A stretch of DNA of 45,881 nucleotides from Bacteroidota bacterium (lineage in GTDB: Bacteria > Bacteroidota > Ignavibacteria > Ignavibacteriales > Melioribacteraceae), in assembly GCA_018818165.1 (NCBI GenBank), contig JAHISP010000024.1, forward strand, positions 1 to 45,881, read 5' to 3'. Of the stretch, positions 9,429 to 17,355 are shown piece by piece. Under the pieces are notes generated by a model. It did not search any database. It was not told where the DNA came from and saw only the letters and a list, made by a program, of their open reading frames with translations. The translations under genes were made by a program, and so were the position numbers. Position 1 is the stretch's first letter. Each line of letters opens with the position of its first letter.

Positions 9429-9496
9429 AATTATCCTCAACATTGTTTATCTTGATTTTAATGATAATAAATAGTGCTTAGCTATATTCGACAATG

Positions 9497-10297
9497 TTAC
9501 TTATTATCTATAATTATCTCTACTCTTCTGTTATTTGCTCTTCCTTCAGCAGAGTTATTATCAGCAATAGGTCTGCCTTCTCCTATACCTTGCGCAAAAA
9601 TCATATCGCTAGGATAACCGCGAGAGATAATGTATGAACGCACAGCTTCAGCACGATTTTGAGCTAAATCCAAATTATAGCTTATAGCACCTTGTGAATC
9701 GGTATGTCCTTCAATTGTCAGTTTTCGTTCTTTTGTTGCCAGAAGTGCGTCTGATACTTCGTTTAATTTATTTTGAGCCGCAGGCATTAGTTCCGATTTA
9801 TTAGAAGCAAAAAGAACACTTCCCGAAAGAGTAATTACAAGTCCACGTTCTTCTTCCTTTGCTGCAAGTTTTACAAGTGCCGCTGCCAGTTGATCGGCTT
9901 TAAGTTTTGATTCACTTTTAGATTTTGCAAGGTCCACTTTTGCTTTTTCTATAATCTCAGCTTGTGCTATTTCATAATCTTTATTTGCTTTTTCTGCTGC
10001 AGCTTTTTCTACTGCACTATTTGCAAGCCCTTCGGCCATTTTTGCTTTTCTATCAGCAATATACGCAAGATCTCGTGTGGTAAATGAATTTGGATCTTCC
10101 AGAAATGATTTCTCTGCTATTGCAAGTGCTACTTCGGCTTTATGCAATTCTGCAGGCACTAATTTTAATGCTTGTCCTTTACTTGCCTTTTCGTAAGACA
10201 TACGTGCGTCCTTCAATTCTTGTGGTGGAAGACTTGCCGAACAGCCAATAAATATTGCAACAATTACTGTTACAAAAAAATATTTAATTGATTTCAT
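9497..10297 (-). CDS. OmpA-family peptidoglycan-binding lipoprotein with DUF4398-like N-domain
   Basis: A 266-residue outer-membrane-associated protein. It has an N-terminal signal with lipobox-like IGCS (Cys19). A DUF4398-like helical domain follows (about 28-100, ELKDARMSYEKASKG), then an Ala/Lys-rich coiled linker. The OmpA C-terminal domain (about 150-266) has TIEGHTDSQG, LAQNRAEAVRSYI and NRRVEI, the residues that bind meso-diaminopimelate peptidoglycan. AAGGA precedes the ATG at 10297. It lies 20 bp after the DUF4398 lipoprotein, so the two are probably co-transcribed. Pal/OmpA-type tethering of the envelope to the wall is the likely role. Confidence 0.9.
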   Translation of the reverse strand: MKSIKYFFVTVIVAIFIGCSASLPPQELKDARMSYEKASKGQALKLVPAELHKAEVALAIAEKSFLEDPNSFTTRDLAYIADRKAKMAEGLANSAVEKAAAEKANKDYEIAQAEIIEKAKVDLAKSKSESKLKADQLAAALVKLAAKEEERGLVITLSGSVLFASNKSELMPAAQNKLNEVSDALLATKERKLTIEGHTDSQGAISYNLDLAQNRAEAVRSYIISRGYPSDMIFAQGIGEGRPIADNNSAEGRANNRRVEIIIDNK

Positions 10298-10317
10298 TTT
10301 TCATTCCTTTTTAAAAT

Positions 10318-10680
10318 TTATTTATTAGTTTGTTGAAGTTTTTTAACACGCTCTAAAGCTTCAGTGGCTTCAGTTTTGTCTGCATCTCCATGTGAAAGAA
10401 CTATTGCTAGTTCGGCATCGGATTGAGCGCGGAGTAGCATTGACTCTGCTTGTTCCTTTTCACCTTCATTGGCAAGATTTTCAGCTTTTACCACTCCTTC
10501 TTTTGCCAGTTGCAAATAAAATGATGCTCTCGGAACTTCAGTTGCTCCTACTTCTTGAGCAGCTCTGATAGCTGACGTGGAAGCTTCTTTATTAACAGCT
10601 ACCTCGCTACTTCCGCAACCAGCAATTCCAAAAGCGATGATTATAAATCCCATAATTATAGAAATATGAAGATTCTTCAT
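10318..10680 (-). CDS. DUF4398 lipoprotein
   Basis: A 120-residue lipoprotein with a signal peptide, lipobox IAGC, and a DUF4398-type helical hairpin (IRAAQEVGATEVPRASFYL, LAKEGVVKAENLANEGE, EQAESMLLRAQSDAELAI). It has a perfect AGGAGG 5 nt before the ATG, the strongest ribosome site in this cluster, which suggests high expression. A conserved motif lies 112 bp upstream of the start. It is related to the N-domain of the next gene, so the two may interact or have arisen by domain duplication. Confidence 0.85.
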   Translation of the reverse strand: MKNLHISIIMGFIIIAFGIAGCGSSEVAVNKEASTSAIRAAQEVGATEVPRASFYLQLAKEGVVKAENLANEGEKEQAESMLLRAQSDAELAIVLSHGDADKTEATEALERVKKLQQTNK

Positions 10681-10785
10681 TGATTCCTCCTATTTAGTTA
10701 TTGTTGAATTTTCGGTTAACCATTAACTGAAAATTCCTTTAATGATTTATATTAAATTTACCGCACAAAGCTTTTAAAACATATC

Positions 10786-10820
10786 GAGCAAAAGGATGAA
10801 AAAAGAACTAGATCTCTTGA
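10786..10820 (-). promoter_or_regulatory. Shared upstream motif, copy 2
   Basis: Plus-strand AGCAAAAGGATGAAAAAAGA followed by ACTAGATCT, nearly identical to the block at 7211. The AAGGATGA core (10792-10799) starts 112 bp from the start codon at 10680, the same distance as copy 1. Confidence 0.5.
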
Positions 10821-10887
10821 TGTATTTTGGGTTGAATGGAAAAGAAAGAATATTCACATATTAGTAAAGTTTTAATCTTACTTATTT

Positions 10888-12612
10888 CTATTTTTGAGCA
10901 TTCGCTAATAAATCTGCTTTTCTACTTTCCGCCATTTTCTTTTGATGTTGCTCAAATCTTTCGGTTTTTGCTTTTTCCATATCTATAATTTTTAATGTTT
11001 CAGATTCTTCTGCTTTATATTCGGATTGCAATACAACAATCTGTGCATCTATAACCGCACGTTTGAGATTTAACGCAATTTGTTTACGCTCAATTTCCTG
11101 CTTACGTTGTAATTGTTCTTCTTTGTTTTTTGTTTCTTGCGATATTCGTGCTGTGCCGGTTAATACACCTTCCGGACCAACATAAACGTCAAGTAAATCA
11201 ATTCCCTTATCGGTTAATTTAAATTCACGAATCTGATTTGAATGCGACATACCTCGTGATTTAAGTATGTACAAACCTCGGTTCCGCTCACCACCAATTT
11301 CAATATCACGCAAAAGCAGCCATGTATCTATAAGTGACGATATTGCCATATCGGTAAGTTCTTGGCTATTACCGCAGTTTGTTAGATTTGCGAAAAACGC
11401 TGTTATATTGTTTCCTTTTAAAAAATCTACAAGCCGCAGTAACATAATTTTTACTTCGGTACGATTATCGCCCATAATAAATGCATCAATTGGGTCAAGA
11501 ACAACAATCCGCGGTTTAAATTTGTTAATTAACTTTATTGTGGTTGTTAGATGATGTTCCAATCCATATAGTGTTGGGCGAGTAGCATGAAAATGAAGAA
11601 TTCCTTTTTTTACGTGAGGCTCTAGGTCTATTCCGATGGAGGACATATTACGCATAAATTGACTTGGCGATTCTTCAAAAGCAAAATATAAAACACGTTC
11701 ACCTCTCTTACATGCTGCTTCAACAAACTGCGCTGCAAGACTTGTTTTACCCGTGCCCGCTGTGCCCGACACAAGAATTGTACTGCCACGGTAATATCCT
11801 TTACCCGAGAACATTGTATCCAAACGCGGAATTCCCGTTGAAATTCTTTCGTTAGAAGATATATGATTTAATCCCAAGGATGTAACAGGCAAAATTGAAA
11901 AACCATCTTCGTCTATCAGAAAAGGATATTCGTTTGTGCCATGAATTGAACCACGGTATTTTACTATTCGTAATCTTCGTATGGATGATTGATCGTGTAC
12001 ACGGTGATCCAAAAGAATTACACAATCCGAGACATACTCTTCTAATCCTTGGCGAGTTAAACTACCATTGCCGCGCTCGCCCGTTATAATTGCGGTAACA
12101 CCTTTCTTTTTCAGCCAACCGAATAACCTTCTAAGTTCCGTACGAATAACAATCGGATTTGGAAGCGCCGAAAAAAGTGATTCTATTGTATCCAACACAA
12201 CTCGTTTAGCTTTTGTGCTCTCTATTGCATGGTGAATTCGAACGAATAATCCCTTCAAATCATATTCGCCTTTCTCTTCAATTTCTCCGCGATCTATAAA
12301 AATATGTTCAAGCCAAAGCTTTTTCTTTGATACAAGATCATCTAAATCGAAACCTAAAGAAGCAACATTAGCCGTTAACTCTTTTTCGGTTTCCTCAAAG
12401 GAAATGAATACGCCCGGTTCATTATACATAGTGGCGCCATGAACAATAAACTCCATAGCAAACAAAGTTTTTCCGCATCCAGCATCTCCGCATATTAATG
12501 TTGGTCTCCCTTTAGGCAAACCTCCATCGGTTATTTCATCCAATCCTTTTATGCTTGTGAGTACTTTTGCAAGAGTTTTTCGCTTAAATTTTGTTTTGTT
12601 TTTGTTCATCAT
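10888..12612 (-). CDS. KaiC-like double RecA-domain ATPase/kinase
   Basis: KaiC-family protein with two RecA domains, numbered from the ATG at 12612. CI has Walker A GDAGCGKT (42-49) and catalytic Glu pair EE (73-74). CII has GTAGTGKT (283-290) and EE (313-314). The CII region aligning with the KaiC phosphorylation loop reads DMAISSLIDT, so Ser-Ser (425-426) replaces the clock protein's Ser-Thr. A charged coiled coil of about 85 residues follows (EEQLQRKQEIERK). The longer frame starts at a TTG (12624); the ATG is preferred because GGTGG sits just before it. Such non-cyanobacterial KaiC proteins are linked to stress signalling and form hexamers. No KaiA or KaiB is nearby. The closest regulator is the response regulator upstream. 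Confidence 0.9.
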   Translation of the reverse strand: MMNKNKTKFKRKTLAKVLTSIKGLDEITDGGLPKGRPTLICGDAGCGKTLFAMEFIVHGATMYNEPGVFISFEETEKELTANVASLGFDLDDLVSKKKLWLEHIFIDRGEIEEKGEYDLKGLFVRIHHAIESTKAKRVVLDTIESLFSALPNPIVIRTELRRLFGWLKKKGVTAIITGERGNGSLTRQGLEEYVSDCVILLDHRVHDQSSIRRLRIVKYRGSIHGTNEYPFLIDEDGFSILPVTSLGLNHISSNERISTGIPRLDTMFSGKGYYRGSTILVSGTAGTGKTSLAAQFVEAACKRGERVLYFAFEESPSQFMRNMSSIGIDLEPHVKKGILHFHATRPTLYGLEHHLTTTIKLINKFKPRIVVLDPIDAFIMGDNRTEVKIMLLRLVDFLKGNNITAFFANLTNCGNSQELTDMAISSLIDTWLLLRDIEIGGERNRGLYILKSRGMSHSNQIREFKLTDKGIDLLDVYVGPEGVLTGTARISQETKNKEEQLQRKQEIERKQIALNLKRAVIDAQIVVLQSEYKAEESETLKIIDMEKAKTERFEQHQKKMAESRKADLLANAQK

Positions 12613-12936
12613 TTTATCCACCAAAATAATTTACAATATTTTAATAATTTATCTTTCGCACTAACTCAAAAACACTGTGTCTTTCCCACATGTTTTTGGC
12701 TAGAATCTCAGCAAAAGATGCCTGATTAGAACATTCGGGCATGACATATGCGTGAGTTGAGTAATTCATTAACCTATGAAACAGAATATTTCTGTATTAT
12801 CATTTTGTCACAATTAATATTAACTACATCTTGGGATGAATACTATCGTCCAGAAGGATGAAAAATGGATTAATTCCTGAGTGTAAATTTTTTGTTGGAA
12901 TTATTTGCTGTTAAAAGAATCTGTTGTTTTCGTAGA
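12613..12936. other. Gap with two adjacent hairpins and a third motif-like site
   Basis: No gene. CAAAAACA pairs with TGTTTTTG near 12667-12700, and ATGCC pairs with GGCAT near 12718-12742. These may terminate the response-regulator transcript or lie in the KaiC leader. A partial copy of the shared motif (AGAAGGATGAAAAATGGAT) is at 12852-12870. Confidence 0.4.
12852..12870 (-). promoter_or_regulatory. Shared upstream motif, partial copy 3
   Basis: AAGGATGAAAAA core matching the sites at 7218 and 10792, but without the ACTAGATCT extension. It lies 242 bp before the KaiC-like start, so support is weaker. Confidence 0.25.
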
Positions 12937-13605
12937 CTAATTTCCGTCCCAAGACTGTGCATGTTTTGCAATCTGTACTCTTGAGTTAAGTGTTAATTTT
13001 TCAAGTATGTTGTGTACGTGACTCTTTACGGTAAGAGGCGAAAGATGAAGTATCTGTGCTATTTCTTTATTTGTGGAACCATCGGCAATCAATTCAACTA
13101 CCTGACGTTCACGTTTGGTCATTCTGACTGTATTAAGAACTTTAGAGGGTTTATCCTCGTTTAACGATTGATCAACTATTTGAGAAAAGAGCGAACCGGT
13201 TAAATCAGAGGGCAAAACTTGAACACCTTCATATACTGATCTGATTGTTTTGAAGAAATCATTACTGTTGGCATCTTTGAGTATAAAACCAGAAACACCT
13301 GCTTGAACATAATCCAGAACATCAGCCTGCAGTGGAATTAAATCCATCACAATAATTTTAGTTTTCTCGAAATTTATTGTAATCAATTTTACGACTTGAA
13401 GACTATTTTGACTTCGCAAGCCAAGATCAATAAGAACTACATCAGGATTTAATTTATCCATTATTGTCAAAATATTATCGCCGTCACCAATTTTAGCAAC
13501 CACATGCATGTCATCTTGCTGCTTTAACATTGCAGAAATACCTTCACGGAGAAGTCTGTTATCCTCAATCAAAAGTATTTTATTTTTTTTATCTAATTTC
13601 TTCAA
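12937..13605 (-). CDS. NarL/LuxR-family response regulator
   Basis: DNA-binding response regulator of 222 residues. The receiver domain has acidic pocket ED (14-15), phospho-acceptor Asp60 in VVLIDLGL and the conserved Lys in GFILKDA. The usual Thr/Ser after strand 4 appears to be replaced (IIVMDLI). The C-terminal LuxR helix-turn-helix reads MTKRERQVVELIADG, NKEIAQILHLSPLTVKSHV. The start is a TTG at 13605; the first internal ATG falls after the acidic pocket and would destroy the domain. No histidine kinase lies beside it. It is the most likely controller of the downstream KaiC/OmpA/YtxH genes on this strand. Confidence 0.9.
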   Translation of the reverse strand: MKKLDKKNKILLIEDNRLLREGISAMLKQQDDMHVVAKIGDGDNILTIMDKLNPDVVLIDLGLRSQNSLQVVKLITINFEKTKIIVMDLIPLQADVLDYVQAGVSGFILKDANSNDFFKTIRSVYEGVQVLPSDLTGSLFSQIVDQSLNEDKPSKVLNTVRMTKRERQVVELIADGSTNKEIAQILHLSPLTVKSHVHNILEKLTLNSRVQIAKHAQSWDGN

Positions 13606-13911
13606 TTATAATTTTAACAATAAATAATGACAAGAATTTTTTGATAGATTAATTGCAATATGTTAAATAGACAATAATGCATAAACTAATTGTCTAGCCG
13701 TTTTTATATGAGAGTAAATTTAACAATCTAATAACCTTTTGGCAATAATATTCATAAATCCATTGACATAAAAAGAAAGCCATTATACTTGATAGAAATT
13801 ATATTTGCAGTACTTAGTAATTATCAATATGAGAAGGGAATTATAACGCAGTATTGCATTAAAATAGAGGTTTGAACTTAAATTGAAACAGAAAAGCAAA
13901 TGTGTTTATAA
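13606..13911. other. AT-rich gap upstream of the response regulator
   Basis: About 306 bp with no gene, RNA or repeat that I can support. It presumably contains the regulator's promoter. Confidence 0.4.
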
Positions 13912-14349
13912 TTACACCAAAAATGTTTTAATATTTGGATAATATTTTTGTAACAATTTAGTTGGTATTGAATATGACGAATAAAACAAATGTGTTTTTG
14001 TCTCCTTCGTATCAGAATTACCAAATCCTTCTATTGCTATTTTGGAATTAAAGTAGTTATTAAAATTATTAGCTAATTCTGCTTCAACATGTTTTTCAGC
14101 GTCAATAATAACATAGGAAGCAAGAGTTTTCATATTTTGGTGAGTTGTCAAATGGTCAATGTGCCAATGAATATTTTTTTCTCTCTTAAAATGCCGTTCA
14201 ATTCTTGATTTGAGGTTTTTTTGAGCACTTCCAATATAATAGTAATAGCCTTTTGGAAATACAGTATTTTTGAATTTATTGATAGAAACTGAAAATACTT
14301 TTTCTGCAAAAAGTTCTAAAACGTAAACTCCACTATTTGAAATATTCAT
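13912..14349 (-). CDS. DUF123 / GIY-YIG nuclease-superfamily protein
   Basis: A 145-residue protein of the DUF123 branch of the GIY-YIG fold. It shows GVYVLEL (the GIY strand), then GYYYYIGSAQKNLKSRIERH (the YIG strand and catalytic Arg helix), then IHWHIDHLTTH and GFGNSDTKETKTHLFY. The family usually has Cys residues near the last block (SDC..CHLFY); here they are Thr and Lys/Thr, so any metal site may be changed. The cellular role of DUF123 proteins is not established. It is on the same strand as the cytochrome-like gene, with an 18-bp gap. Confidence 0.85.
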   Translation of the reverse strand: MNISNSGVYVLELFAEKVFSVSINKFKNTVFPKGYYYYIGSAQKNLKSRIERHFKREKNIHWHIDHLTTHQNMKTLASYVIIDAEKHVEAELANNFNNYFNSKIAIEGFGNSDTKETKTHLFYSSYSIPTKLLQKYYPNIKTFLV

Positions 14350-14367
14350 AACAAATAATCAATTTTA

Positions 14368-14778
14368 TTAATTACTTTTTGCACCTTCTTTAATCCATGT
14401 TTTTATTCCATTAACTTGATTAGTATTAAGTGGTTTTGAAAGCAATGCGCCAATAGGAGGCATAATTTCAACACCCATTCCTTCAATTCGCCAAACTAAA
14501 ATGCTAGTTTCAATATCACCAGGATTAACAATACCGGGTGTAACAACGTTTGACCAACTTGTAACACTGTAATTTCCAGCACGCGATTCGTCATCATGGC
14601 AACCAGAAGTTGAACATTTAATTGTTAAAACTGGTTGGATGTATTGGCTATAACTTACGTTTTTATCTGGAATAACAACAGCGTCAATATTACTTTCATT
14701 AAGAGTGTCATCACATCCAGAAATTACTACTATTAAAATTAGGATTAAAATTACTATTTTGGAAAATATTTGATTCAT
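14368..14778 (-). CDS. Small c-type-cytochrome-like lipoprotein
   Basis: Lipoprotein (lipobox ISGC) carrying one candidate haem-binding motif, CSTSGCH, in which Cys pairs with CH across four residues. It is followed by the distal Met-type segment IMPPIGALLS and the tail VNGIKTWIKEGA, typical of short planctomycete-type cytochrome domains common in Ignavibacteria. The ATG at 14778 places the signal at the N-terminus; the frame to 14796 has two more upstream ATGs and no clear ribosome site, so the start is uncertain. It could carry electrons in the periplasm. Haem binding is predicted, not shown. Confidence 0.7.
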   Translation of the reverse strand: MNQIFSKIVILILILIVVISGCDDTLNESNIDAVVIPDKNVSYSQYIQPVLTIKCSTSGCHDDESRAGNYSVTSWSNVVTPGIVNPGDIETSILVWRIEGMGVEIMPPIGALLSKPLNTNQVNGIKTWIKEGAKSN

Positions 14779-15014
14779 TGTTTTAATTTCCATCATTTAA
14801 TTAGTCAATTATCAAATTCAAATTTAATATATTATTCAATTAAAATTATTGTTTTAGGATAAAACTTAAAAATACTTTTTTGCTTTTACATTGGTTCAAT
14901 TTTAAAATATTATTAGTAAAATTAAATAATAATAAATTTAAACAAATAAACTGTTTCTTTAAGAAAAGATATAAGCTTATGATTAGATTAGCATATCAAA
15001 AATAATTCCTTTAA

Positions 15015-17132
15015 ATGAAAAATACATTAATTACATTACTTCTACTTGTTGCAACAACATTTGCTCAAAACATCAAATTAATTGAACTAAAAAAAATTAG
15101 TTTTACTGGCAATGAATTCTTTTCTGATACAGAATTAAAAGATGTTATTGCCTTAAAAGAATCGCCAAGTTCATTATCTCAATCGTTAAACAATTTAATT
15201 GGGTTAGGAGAAGAAGCAGTTTATTTTGACTCACTTTCGCTAAATGCTGAAATGTTACGATTAAAATCTTTTTATTTTGATAATGGATATTTTAATTCAA
15301 GTATTAGCGAAAAACATTTTATTAACATAAATGAAAAAAGTGCAGAAATTGAATTCAATATTTTTGAAGGAAAATCAAACCATTATAAAAGAATTGATAT
15401 TTTTGGGTTAGATTCACTTAATAGTGCAGAAAAAAAAAAAATAAAAGACTTTGTGGTTATCGATACTTCTGAAATTTACACTTATAATTTTATTGCAAGA
15501 ATGAATGATAATATTGTAAATTATCTTAAAGATAATGGTTTTATGTTTGCAAGTGTTGATAGTACTCTCATTTTTATTGATACAACGCAAAATTATGTAA
15601 ATACTGAAATATACTATCATCCAGGTAAAAAGTATAAAATATCGGATATTATAATTGAAAGAAGTGGCGAAGGAAAAGACGAAGTAGAAGATAATCTTAT
15701 ATATGATATTGTTGGAATTAAAGAAGGGGAAACATATAGTAGATATAACATTGAACTTGGTCAAAACCGTTTATTCAAATCAAAATTATTTAACGTTGCA
15801 ATTATTAATAGCGAAGTTGATGACACAGTTGGGAATAAAGTTCCACTAAAAATATCTGCTGAAATTGGAAATATGTATCAAGCTTCACCCGAAGTTATTA
15901 TGAACGATGAAGACCGTACGTTTAATCTTGGTCTTGGTTTAGGTTTCTCAAAACGGAATTTCCTTGGTGGTGCTCGCATATTAACGTTAAATTCTTCAAT
16001 TGCCGCCCAAAATATTTTTGATTTTATTCAAAATATGTCAGTCTCAAATACTCAAGTAATTGGTTATGCCGATTTAAGATTAATTCTAGAACAACCATTT
16101 CTATTTGGAGAAAATATTGATACACGATATGAATTATATTCCACTTTGCAAAAAAGAAAAAATGAATACAACACTATTGCCAGCGGTTTTAAAGTAAGTC
16201 TAAATTTTGAACTTCCTCAATACGTTTATTTAACCTCATTTGGAACTTCATGGAATTTGGAAAAATTAAGTGTTTTATATCAAGAAGAATATATTAAGCA
16301 AGTTTCAATTAAAGTAATTGAAAATCAAAATAGCGAATTAACTACAGAACAAATTGATTCTGCGGCAACTGAATTCGCGAAGGAAATATCAAAATCAACA
16401 AATAGCATTAACACGCTTCTTTTATTAAATTTTGGAGTTAATAAAACAGATGATTTTACATTTCCTACTGTAGGATATAGAGCTAATATTATATTAGCAA
16501 ATGCTAATTTTACCCAATTATTATCGAGTAAATTATTTAATTATGAAATTAAAAGTCCGCTATATTATAAAGTTCTAATCGATTTAAGTCTATATCCTTC
16601 TTTTTATTACTCAAAAGAAAATGCTTTTGGAATAAAACTAAGAGCAGGCAATATTTTAGTTTATGACGGAATTGAAACGACTGTTCCTTACAACCAAAGA
16701 TTTACAAGCGGTGGCAGTAACTCTGTGCGTGGTTGGCAATCCAGAGGTTTGGTTCCTGAATTTGATTCAAGGAATTTAGATTTTAATTCTTTATCCCCAT
16801 CAGATTTAGAATCAATATTTCTTGACCAAGCTACACCTGGAGGATTATTTCAATTTGAAGGTACATTTGAAACTAGAAATAGGCTAATTGGTAATATTGG
16901 TACAGCATTATTTGTCGATTATGGAAATACTTGGAGTAATGTAAAATCATTCCGTTTTGATGAAATTGCAATTTCAGCTGGTTTAGGATTTAGATACTAT
17001 ACCGATTTTATACCTTTCAGAATTGATTTTGCTGTTAAGGTTTACGATCCAAATTCGAGTAAAAGCATTTGGAAAAGACCATTTTGGAGTGATTTACTTC
17101 AAATACATTTTGCAATTGGTGAAGCATTTTAA
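15015..17132 (+). CDS. BamA/TamA-family outer-membrane barrel protein
   Basis: A 705-residue Omp85-superfamily protein. It has a signal peptide (LITLLLLVATTFAQ), at least two POTRA-like modules (about 25-290, e.g. LKKISFTGNEFFSDTELKD and KYKISDIIIERSGEG), then a C-terminal 16-strand-type barrel (about 300-705). The barrel shows the lid-loop phrase GGSNSVRGWQSRGL, equivalent to the VRGF motif, and ends in a predicted strand with a terminal Phe. The housekeeping BamA is usually longer and has more POTRAs, so this is more likely a TamA-like or accessory copy for outer-membrane protein insertion. It stands alone, divergent from the cytochrome-like gene. Confidence 0.88.
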   Translation: MKNTLITLLLLVATTFAQNIKLIELKKISFTGNEFFSDTELKDVIALKESPSSLSQSLNNLIGLGEEAVYFDSLSLNAEMLRLKSFYFDNGYFNSSISEKHFININEKSAEIEFNIFEGKSNHYKRIDIFGLDSLNSAEKKKIKDFVVIDTSEIYTYNFIARMNDNIVNYLKDNGFMFASVDSTLIFIDTTQNYVNTEIYYHPGKKYKISDIIIERSGEGKDEVEDNLIYDIVGIKEGETYSRYNIELGQNRLFKSKLFNVAIINSEVDDTVGNKVPLKISAEIGNMYQASPEVIMNDEDRTFNLGLGLGFSKRNFLGGARILTLNSSIAAQNIFDFIQNMSVSNTQVIGYADLRLILEQPFLFGENIDTRYELYSTLQKRKNEYNTIASGFKVSLNFELPQYVYLTSFGTSWNLEKLSVLYQEEYIKQVSIKVIENQNSELTTEQIDSAATEFAKEISKSTNSINTLLLLNFGVNKTDDFTFPTVGYRANIILANANFTQLLSSKLFNYEIKSPLYYKVLIDLSLYPSFYYSKENAFGIKLRAGNILVYDGIETTVPYNQRFTSGGSNSVRGWQSRGLVPEFDSRNLDFNSLSPSDLESIFLDQATPGGLFQFEGTFETRNRLIGNIGTALFVDYGNTWSNVKSFRFDEIAISAGLGFRYYTDFIPFRIDFAVKVYDPNSSKSIWKRPFWSDLLQIHFAIGEAF

Positions 17133-17160
17133 GAAATTTACAATCTCAATTATTAAAATT

Positions 17161-17233
17161 GGGGCTATAGCTCAGTTGGGAGAGCGCTTGACTGGCAGTC
17201 AAGAGGTCGTCGGTTCGAACCCGTCTAGCTCCA
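17161..17233 (+). tRNA. tRNA-Ala (anticodon GGC)
   Basis: A 73-nt cloverleaf: acceptor GGGGCTA with TAGCTCC, D-stem GCTC/GAGC, anticodon stem CTTGA/TCAAG with loop CTGGCAG giving GGC, and T-loop TTCGAAC. CCA is not encoded. The T-stem (GTCGG/CCGTC) has one T-T mismatch at the second pair. The normal partner would be CCGAC, so the 3' half may have been altered by the adjacent integrative element. Confidence 0.95.
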
Positions 17234-17240
17234 CTCTCGT

Positions 17241-17276
17241 AAAGCCTTGTAATTAAATAAGTTACAAGGCTTTTTT
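17241..17276 (+). terminator. Rho-independent terminator after tRNA-Ala
   Basis: Perfect 12-bp stem AAAGCCTTGTAA / TTACAAGGCTTT around a 9-nt loop, running into a T-run (TTTTTTGTTTTG). It also separates the tRNA from the convergent integrase gene. Confidence 0.9.
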
Positions 17277-17355
17277 GTTTTGTTCAATTCACTTAAATAT
17301 AAAACTATAACACCTTTTATAACACCTTTTTTATATTCTGCCAATTTTATTATCA

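Noticed and set aside
10786-10818. Shared upstream motif considered as a sigma-54 promoter
   Set aside because: TTTTGC could serve as a -12 box on the minus strand, but no GG element is present at -24.
17023-17256. 77-residue plus-strand frame ending AQLGERLTGSQEVVGSNPSS
   Set aside because: It is the end of the barrel gene in another frame plus a translation of the tRNA-Ala.
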